Assembly: GCA_964452045.1 (NCBI GenBank)
Contig: CAYVKM010000151.1
Coordinates: forward strand, 1-5,025
DNA from: CAYVKM01 sp964452045
Lineage (GTDB): Bacteria; Calditrichota; Calditrichia; RBG-13-44-9
Reading direction: 5' to 3'
Length of the DNA: 5,025 nt
The notes beneath the pieces are model-generated. The model made no database searches. It was given only the letters and a program-made list of their open reading frames with translations, and was not told the DNA's origin. Shown piece after piece: positions 1 through 5,025 of the stretch. The position numbers and the translations under genes are program-made. The number at the start of each line of letters is the position of its first letter. The first letter of the stretch is position 1.

Positions 1-88
1 ATGTTTATAAAAGGCCGATAAAGCAAGTTGATAAATGGTTAATCGAATTTTACTTTCCCTGTGGGATAGGTTTCATTCACAAGTATTC

Positions 89-117
89 TTGCCAAGTCCG
101 GTTGAATTTAATATATT
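89..117 (+). promoter_or_regulatory. Candidate sigma70-type promoter for the AddB-like gene
   Basis: TTGCCA at 89-94 matches the -35 consensus TTGACA at five of six bases. TATATT at 112-117 matches the -10 consensus TATAAT at five of six. The spacer is exactly 17 bp. Transcription would begin near 124, giving a leader of about 19 nt that still contains the ribosome binding site. If real, it means the nuclease gene starts its own transcription unit. The match is by eye only. If the host belongs to Bacteroidota, whose main sigma factor prefers a different consensus, the fit would mean less. Confidence 0.5.
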
Positions 118-130
118 GACCCGTTAGACG

Positions 131-135
131 AAAGG
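131..135 (+). promoter_or_regulatory. Ribosome binding site that decides the start of the AddB-like gene
   Basis: AAAGG at 131-135 lies 7 nt before the ATG at 143. An in-frame TTG at 140 is also a possible start, but it would sit only 4 nt from this site. Spacing and codon strength both favour the ATG at 143. Confidence 0.6.
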
Positions 136-142
136 CAGGTTG

Positions 143-3100
143 ATGTCCGGCAAAATTGAACTCCATTACAGTCCCAATTTTTCAGATTTAAGCAACAATT
201 TCTTGCAGTATCAACCCGATTTCTTAAAGAAACCGAATTCTTTTCTCTATTTAACCCCAAATTTAAACCGGGCAAATTTTTTACGGAAAAAGTATATCCT
301 GGAACAGAAGCGGCCAGACCTTTTTCAAAGCTCATTCCAGAGTTATCCGGGATTTTTCCTTTTGCTCCTGGAAAAACTTAATTTATCCGGCAAATATATA
401 GATTTTAATTTGAGATGTCTGGTTCTGCAGCAAATTATTATCCAGCATTCGGATCAGTTGCAGTATCTGCGTTACCCTGATGGGTCTTTTCCGCCTGAAA
501 TTGTACAGGAATTGCAAAAATTATTTGATGAAATCCGGGCCAGTGCTGGTGAAAAACAAATTTTATCCACTCCGGAAGAAAGGTTGTATCTGAGCACCCG
601 GGATAAATTTATAAATGATCTGAAATTTATTTTCCGGAAATATTTTCAACAAGTTAATGAAAATTATCTGGATGAAACCGGGATCAAAAAGAGCGTTTGT
701 AAACACCTCTCATCCGCTTCTCTAAAAAAATATTTCCCTGAGCTTTCTTCCGTCATCATTGAAGATGTAAGCCACTTTCGGCATCATGATTTTCAGTTTA
801 TTGAATTATTGAAAAAGCTCAACCTTCAGGTGTTTCTGCTTATGTCTTATGGGAGAAATAACGAGATCTTTATCCACAAAACCCAATTGTTCGGACGGTT
901 AAAGGCAATAGCCGATCATGTACAGGGTTACCAGACTAACGACAAACTGAGCAATTCTCTCTTTCAGATAAAATCCGAGCGACTGGATCTTTCAGGAAAA
1001 ATTAAACGCTATGCCGGGGTGGATAAACAACAAGAGATCGAGCAAATTGCCGGCGAAATTAAAAAATTGGTGCTGGATGAATCTATCAGATTCTCCCGGA
1101 TTGCGGTGAGCAGTCCCAGACTGGAAAGTTATCGTCCGGTTATCGAAACGATTTTTTCCCGTTATCAAATTCCCCATACCTTTACTTCCGGAAAGAGACT
1201 TGGCAAATCTATTGTCATAAGGAATCTGTTACTCTTGCTCGATCTGGTAAGAGGCTATTATCCGGCCGAAATATTTTTAGCACTTTTGAAATCCCCCTAC
1301 TTTTTCTATGAGCAGAATCTCAAGTCTGCCCAGATCGATTCAATCTTTGCCGGTTTGCGGGTAAAATCCGGTAAAAAAGAAATTGTGGAATACCTCGAGC
1401 GGGAAATGAATTTTATCCGGGAAGGGACAGAAGACAACGACAAGAGGCAAACCTCGGAATACGGAGATGTAATCGCAGCTATAAAATCGATCATCAGTGA
1501 AGCGTCCTACCTGGAAAAACCACGTCGAGCAGATGAGATCTATAACTATTTTGTCCGGGTGGTCAAACGGCATAAAATTGCCCGGTTCACGGTCGACGAG
1601 CCAGCTGACTTTCATATTCCATCCGCAGAAGAAACTGTTCAGGCATTGAGCCGGTTTTTCCAGTCCCTTTATTTTTGGAAGACGGCCGCTGTTAGTTTCT
1701 CTCCCAAACAAAAATATTCTAAGGAGGACCTCACCCAGGTATTATCGATGATTACCAGTGTGGAGAAACTAAACCCCTCCCGGCCAAAAAATCTTGGTGT
1801 CCGGATTGTGTCGCTGACCGATTTGAATAATCAATCTTACCAAGCGATGTTTGTTGTGGGTTTAGAAGAAGGTACGTTACCGGGGTACTATCCGGAAAAC
1901 CGATTATCTCTCCAACTCGATGTCCGGGAGTTGGAGCCATTCCTGAAGCAGGACAAGCTCTATCGTGAAAGGGAGCTTTTCCTGCAAATTTTACATGCCC
2001 CGGTCAAAACTCTCCAGCTGTCTTATCCCCAGTTCAAACAGGATAATCCGGTTTTGCCGTCTATATTTTTGCGGGAATTGGAACGCATTTCTCTTTATCC
2101 CGGAAAACAGGCCAGGAAAATCCCTTTATATACTGAGTCGGATATTCTGGAAAAGTTGCAGCCAGCCAGATCGGACATAGCAGACAGTCGAAAAATGATT
2201 CAGTCGCTGCCTGAAGAATTGCAGCCATTTGTTCAACCGGCATACATTAATCATTTGAATTACCGCCTGAGGGTTTTAGATCAACGGATGGCAATGGAAG
2301 GATCCACTATCTATGAAGGTGATTTATCAAAAGATAAAGTTACGGTGAGCTGGTTAGATGATCATTATCAGCGAGCCCGGTTTTCCCCCACCCAACTGGA
2401 AAGATATGCTTACTGCCCGATGATCTACTTTTTTGAAAAATTACTCAATACCGAAGCTGAAAAGGAAATTGAAGAATATCTATCTCCATTGGACCGAGGG
2501 GTTGCGATTCATAATATTTTGTTTCGCTTTTATCGTACCGTCCCCGAAGAAGAAAGAACTCTTGAAGCACTGATTTCCATTGCCGAAAAGGAATTGGAGA
2601 AAATTCCGGCACCGAGAAGCATTCTGTGGGATATGGAAAAAAACTTCTACCTGGGAAGTCCGGAGCATACCGGTTTGCTGGGAAAATTTTTTGAATATGA
2701 AAGTGAAATGCTAAAACGCTATTCGACCCTTCCCAGGTATTTTGAACTCTCCTTTGGCAATCTCAGACAGACTCCGGATGAGTCGGATCCGGTCTCGGCC
2801 AGCAAACCTTTTCTGGTTGAGAGGGGAACGAATGGTTATTTGTTCAAAGGGAAAATAGACCGGATTGAAATTGCCGATGATGGGACGATGCTGGTGGTAG
2901 ATTATAAAACCGGAAATGTTCCCACCCTCCGGCAGATGTGGGAAGGGGAGAAATTACAGTTACCAATCTATCTTGCCGCAGCAGAACAGATGCTTTCATC
3001 GACACATAAAAGACTGCATCCGGCTGGTGGGGCTTTTTACCAAATCAAAAGTGAGCAGGATCTGGAGAAGAAAATTGTTTTCAAAGATGTCTCTTCGGAT

Positions 3101-3370
3101 ATTGGTCCGGTAAAGGTGAGTAAATTCGCCCAGTTGCCCAATGATAAATATTTCGAAGATGAAAAGCCAGTGAATTTGAAACAGTTTCTGGAGCGGACAA
3201 TTTCCTTTGCCATCGATTATATCCAAGGTATTCGGTCGGGGCAATTTCAGCACACTATTGATGAGATCCGGTGTAAAAGGTGGGATGGAAAGGCCTGCGA
3301 TTTTCTGCCCCTGTGCCGGGTGAATTGGGAAAAACAGCGGGCGCAGGTTAATCAGGAAAACCGGGATTAA
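143..3370 (+). CDS. AddB/RecC-like PD-(D/E)XK nuclease with inactive helicase fold (double-strand-break repair)
   Basis: The product is 1075 residues, close to the usual AddB size. The N-terminal two thirds resemble a UvrD/RecB-type helicase fold. They include a first strand (IELHY, about 5-9), a Walker B-like IIEDVSHF (205-212), a segment ending in QIPHTF (342-347), and a motif V/VI-like region (552-640) with FVVGLEEGTLP and LQLSYP. The P-loop is missing: SPNFSDL (10-16) replaces GxxGxGKT, so ATP-driven unwinding by this subunit is unlikely. The C-terminal nuclease domain (about 745-1065) looks intact, with His790, Asp906 in GKIDRIE, Asp920 and Lys922 in VVDYKTG, and QLPIY (939-943). Cys758, Cys1044, Cys1052 and Cys1058 fit the AddB 4Fe-4S staple that closes the nuclease domain. 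AddB normally pairs with AddA to resect DNA ends in the cytoplasm before RecA loading. No addA is visible, and the next gene is convergent. The start is ATG 143 (see the ribosome binding site). A solitary RecB-family nuclease is the alternative. The family is confident; strict orthology to addB is not. Confidence 0.88.
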   Translation: MSGKIELHYSPNFSDLSNNFLQYQPDFLKKPNSFLYLTPNLNRANFLRKKYILEQKRPDLFQSSFQSYPGFFLLLLEKLNLSGKYIDFNLRCLVLQQIIIQHSDQLQYLRYPDGSFPPEIVQELQKLFDEIRASAGEKQILSTPEERLYLSTRDKFINDLKFIFRKYFQQVNENYLDETGIKKSVCKHLSSASLKKYFPELSSVIIEDVSHFRHHDFQFIELLKKLNLQVFLLMSYGRNNEIFIHKTQLFGRLKAIADHVQGYQTNDKLSNSLFQIKSERLDLSGKIKRYAGVDKQQEIEQIAGEIKKLVLDESIRFSRIAVSSPRLESYRPVIETIFSRYQIPHTFTSGKRLGKSIVIRNLLLLLDLVRGYYPAEIFLALLKSPYFFYEQNLKSAQIDSIFAGLRVKSGKKEIVEYLEREMNFIREGTEDNDKRQTSEYGDVIAAIKSIISEASYLEKPRRADEIYNYFVRVVKRHKIARFTVDEPADFHIPSAEETVQALSRFFQSLYFWKTAAVSFSPKQKYSKEDLTQVLSMITSVEKLNPSRPKNLGVRIVSLTDLNNQSYQAMFVVGLEEGTLPGYYPENRLSLQLDVRELEPFLKQDKLYRERELFLQILHAPVKTLQLSYPQFKQDNPVLPSIFLRELERISLYPGKQARKIPLYTESDILEKLQPARSDIADSRKMIQSLPEELQPFVQPAYINHLNYRLRVLDQRMAMEGSTIYEGDLSKDKVTVSWLDDHYQRARFSPTQLERYAYCPMIYFFEKLLNTEAEKEIEEYLSPLDRGVAIHNILFRFYRTVPEEERTLEALISIAEKELEKIPAPRSILWDMEKNFYLGSPEHTGLLGKFFEYESEMLKRYSTLPRYFELSFGNLRQTPDESDPVSASKPFLVERGTNGYLFKGKIDRIEIADDGTMLVVDYKTGNVPTLRQMWEGEKLQLPIYLAAAEQMLSSTHKRLHPAGGAFYQIKSEQDLEKKIVFKDVSSDIGPVKVSKFAQLPNDKYFEDEKPVNLKQFLERTISFAIDYIQGIRSGQFQHTIDEIRCKRWDGKACDFLPLCRVNWEKQRAQVNQENRD

Positions 3371-3391
3371 TTTTTTACTGAAAAAAAATTA
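3368..3391. other. A/T-only inverted repeat between convergent genes, possible weak bidirectional terminator
   Basis: TAATTTTTT (3368-3376) is the exact reverse complement of AAAAAATTA (3383-3391), with a 6-nt loop. It begins at the stop codon of the nuclease gene and lies in the 44-bp gap between two converging genes, where a shared terminator would be expected. The stem has no G-C pair, so it would be weak. On the minus strand a run of eight T falls within it. No G/C-rich hairpin is visible in the gap. Termination here is inferred from position only. Confidence 0.25.
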
Positions 3392-3414
3392 CAAAAACAG
3401 GGTATTGAAAATAA

Positions 3415-4536
3415 TTAGCTCACCCGCTTTCGGAATTTAATCACCCCCAACGAAATAATCAGTAAACCAAAGATGGTCATAGGAAGCGCATCCTTCCACA
3501 GGTAAATAATTCCTGAGCCCTTTTGGAAAATATCCCGGATAATAAACATAAAATAGCGCATGGGATTGAGGTAGGTAAGCGCCTGCAGTGATTGGGGCAT
3601 ATTCTGAATGGGAATAAAAAACCCGCTCATCAGCAGCATAAACACCATAAAGAACCAGGCTACAAACATTGCCTGTTGCTGGGTGTTGGTAAATGTAGAA
3701 ATAAAGATGCCCAGACCGATGGTGGTGAACAGGTAGAAAAATGATAACAGGGCCAGCAGGGTGTAACTGCCGTTCATACTGATCCGGAAAAATAAAATAG
3801 CCGCAGTCATCACGATGCCCATTTCCACATAAGAGAGAATCAGAAAAGGAACAATTTTACCGATCAACAGCTGGTGTTTTCGCAGAGGGGTCACCATCAA
3901 CTGTTCCAGCGTCCCGATTTCCCGTTCTTTCACCAGGCTCATGGCCGAAAGCATCATGGGGATGATGGTCAGGAGTACCACCACGATTCCCGGGATCATA
4001 AACTGCTGGCTGTCCAGGTTCAGATTGTACCACATCCTCTCCACCATGCTGACCAGATGAATTTGTTTGCCGGGAGAACTGGTGAAGTTTTGAGTAGCCA
4101 GTTCAATCTCATAATTCCTCAAAATTTGAGATGCATATCCGAGAGCCACCCCGGCGGTGTTTCCGTCAACTCCGTCCACAGCTATCTGCACCTGTGGATT
4201 AAGATGACGCTGGATATCCCGGCTGAAATTCACCGGGATGATCAGTGCGATCTGGGAATCCCAGGCCCGCATTTGCCGGCCAACATCATCAACATCCGAA
4301 GTATAGGAAACCAGGTCAAATATTTCGGTCTGGCTGAAGGATTGGATGATACTCCGGCTGATCTGGCTATTGTCGTAATCGACAATGGTAAGTTTAATAT
4401 GTTTCACGTCTGTGGTAATACTATAGGCCAGAACAAAGAGCTGAATAATGGGAATGATAAATATAATGGCAATCATCGCCCGGTCCCGGAAGATTTGCTT
4501 AAATTCTTTGCGAACCATTTGAAGTATGCGGTGCAT
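3415..4536 (-). CDS. ABC-2 type transporter permease (YhhJ/YbhR-like), complete
   Basis: This 373-residue inner-membrane protein has the layout of the ABC2_membrane_3 family. A short cytoplasmic N-terminus (RKEFKQIFRDR, 9-19) precedes TM1 (about 20-40). A large extracytoplasmic domain follows (about 41-176), including LTIVDYDNSQISR and IAVDGVDGNTAG. Five more hydrophobic segments lie near 178-199, 223-249, 258-280, 288-309 and 350-367. After TM2 comes the conserved cytoplasmic stretch KEREIGTLEQLMVTP (203-217), the expected contact with the ATPase. E. coli YbhR and YbhS are about the same length. It would pair with the permease encoded just upstream to form the channel of an exporter; the substrate cannot be told from sequence. 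The ATG at 4536 follows GGAG (4547-4544) by 7 nt and lies one base after the upstream stop codon, implying one transcript and perhaps coupled translation. It is probably the last gene of its operon, since a convergent gene follows. Confidence 0.92.
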   Translation of the reverse strand: MHRILQMVRKEFKQIFRDRAMIAIIFIIPIIQLFVLAYSITTDVKHIKLTIVDYDNSQISRSIIQSFSQTEIFDLVSYTSDVDDVGRQMRAWDSQIALIIPVNFSRDIQRHLNPQVQIAVDGVDGNTAGVALGYASQILRNYEIELATQNFTSSPGKQIHLVSMVERMWYNLNLDSQQFMIPGIVVVLLTIIPMMLSAMSLVKEREIGTLEQLMVTPLRKHQLLIGKIVPFLILSYVEMGIVMTAAILFFRISMNGSYTLLALLSFFYLFTTIGLGIFISTFTNTQQQAMFVAWFFMVFMLLMSGFFIPIQNMPQSLQALTYLNPMRYFMFIIRDIFQKGSGIIYLWKDALPMTIFGLLIISLGVIKFRKRVS

Positions 4537-4537
4537 C

Positions 4538-5025
4538 TCATTTCTCCAGATTTGAACTGAATTTTCGTATCGAAACTATTAATAGTATGACGGAAATTCC
4601 TCCGAGAAAGAGGGTGGGCTGACCCAGGTCTAAAAAGGTGCTACCCTTCAGAATAATTCCCCGGACGATGTGGAGGTAATAACGGGCCGGGATAATGTAA
4701 GAAATATATTGGAGCAGTTTTGGCATGGAGGCGATGGGAAAAATAAATCCCGATAACATGATGGTGGGCAAAAGCGTAATGATCATGGCCACCATCATTG
4801 CCACCTGCTGGGTTTTGGCCACCGTGGAAATCATCAATCCGATACTGAGGGCAGTAATGATATAAAGGGTGGATAAAACAAAGAGCAGCAGGGCATTTCC
4901 CCGAAAAGGTACTTTGAACAGAAAAATTCCGGTGAGCAGGATTACCAAAGCAATCAAAATTGCCAGCAGAATGTAGGGCAATACCTTTCCCAGAATTATC
5001 TGGTGGGATTTGACCGGGGACACCA
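4538..5025 (-). CDS. ABC-2 type transporter permease, C-terminal part, cut by the window edge
   Basis: This is the last ~160 residues of a second ABC-2 permease, ending at TGA 4540-4538. The GTG at 5023 is not a credible start. Read in frame, (xTG)-V-S-P-V-K-S-H-Q-I-I-L-G-K lines up with M-V-T-P-L-R-K-H-Q-L-L-I-G-K at residues 214-227 of the downstream permease. The visible part therefore begins inside the conserved ATPase-contact region, and roughly 210 residues (TM1, the extracytoplasmic domain and TM2) lie beyond the edge. Four hydrophobic segments are visible. The conserved pattern of LSGFIFPIASMP matches MSGFFIPIQNMP in the partner, and IIPARYYLHIVRGIILKGS matches LNPMRYFMFIIRDIFQKGS. 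In YbhGFSR/RbbA-like operons the order is HlyD-type adaptor, ATPase, permease, permease, so the ATPase is expected further right. Nothing in the visible part looks broken. Confidence 0.9.
   Translation of the reverse strand, partial: VSPVKSHQIILGKVLPYILLAILIALVILLTGIFLFKVPFRGNALLLFVLSTLYIITALSIGLMISTVAKTQQVAMMVAMIITLLPTIMLSGFIFPIASMPKLLQYISYIIPARYYLHIVRGIILKGSTFLDLGQPTLFLGGISVILLIVSIRKFSSNLEK
4544..4547 (-). promoter_or_regulatory. Ribosome binding site of the complete permease, inside the upstream gene
   Basis: GGAG reads on the minus strand at 4547-4544, 7 nt before the ATG at 4536. It lies within the last codons of the upstream permease (the CTG GAG AAA TGA end). It supports the ATG at 4536 over the in-frame ATG six codons further in, and suits reinitiation by ribosomes finishing the upstream gene. 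Confidence 0.6.

Noticed and set aside
3..119. Open plus-strand frame at the left edge that could be the tail of a previous gene
   Set aside because: The 38 codons show no recognisable motif, are rich in aromatic residues and Cys, and overlap the candidate promoter; this length can be open by chance in A/T-rich DNA.
35..127. Possible 30-residue leader peptide (ATG at 35, TAG at 125-127)
   Set aside because: No Shine-Dalgarno sequence precedes it, it runs across the likely promoter, and it shows no attenuator-like codon run or hairpin.
108..335. Minus-strand frame of 75 codons overlapping the start of the nuclease gene
   Set aside because: It is mostly antisense to the N-terminus of the nuclease gene and its composition is not protein-like; no promoter or ribosome binding site supports it.
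1340..1711. Open minus-strand frame of 123 codons inside the nuclease gene
   Set aside because: It is antisense to continuous, conserved coding sequence and its translation resembles no known protein; it is a frame shadow.
3874..4560. Open plus-strand frame of 228 codons opposite the complete permease
   Set aside because: It lies wholly antisense to a confident gene apart from its last codons, is rich in His, Gln and Asp as expected of a complementary frame, has no recognisable domain, and no ribosome binding site was evident.
5021..5023. GTG as the start of a 161-residue permease
   Set aside because: Alignment to the neighbouring permease shows this codon lies in the middle of the protein, in the conserved LMV(T/S)P motif, so the gene continues past the window edge.

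Overview
The window holds one long plus-strand gene facing two minus-strand genes, with very little non-coding DNA. It reads as ordinary bacterial chromosome. The base composition is moderate (mid-40s % GC by eye), Shine-Dalgarno-like sites precede the two starts that can be seen, and one upstream sequence matches the sigma70 type. The long gene is an AddB/RecC-like nuclease whose nucleotide-binding loop is degenerate. This, with the general look of the proteins, would suit a Bacteroidota/Calditrichota-type (FCB group) bacterium, but that placement is a weak inference.

Layout. Positions 1-142 are a leader with a good candidate promoter (89-117) and a ribosome binding site (131-135). Positions 143-3370 (+) encode a 1075-residue AddB-like protein: an inactive-looking UvrD/RecB-type helicase fold followed by an intact PD-(D/E)XK nuclease domain with four cysteines placed as for a 4Fe-4S cluster. 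A 44-bp convergent gap (3371-3414) holds only an A/T-only inverted repeat. Positions 3415-4536 (-) encode a complete 373-residue ABC-2 type permease. Positions 4538-5025 (-) are the C-terminal part of a second, paralogous permease that runs off the right edge.

How they work together. The nuclease is expected to act in double-strand-break end processing and recombination with an AddA-type helicase-nuclease partner. No partner is visible, and none can lie directly downstream because the next genes are convergent. The two permeases are separated by a single base and are clearly paralogous. They probably form a heterodimeric membrane channel of a YbhFSR/YhhJ-type ABC exporter, whose ATPase and HlyD-type subunits would be expected beyond the right edge. 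The two halves of the window have no evident functional link. I found no mobile element, CRISPR array, RNA gene or clearly new system.
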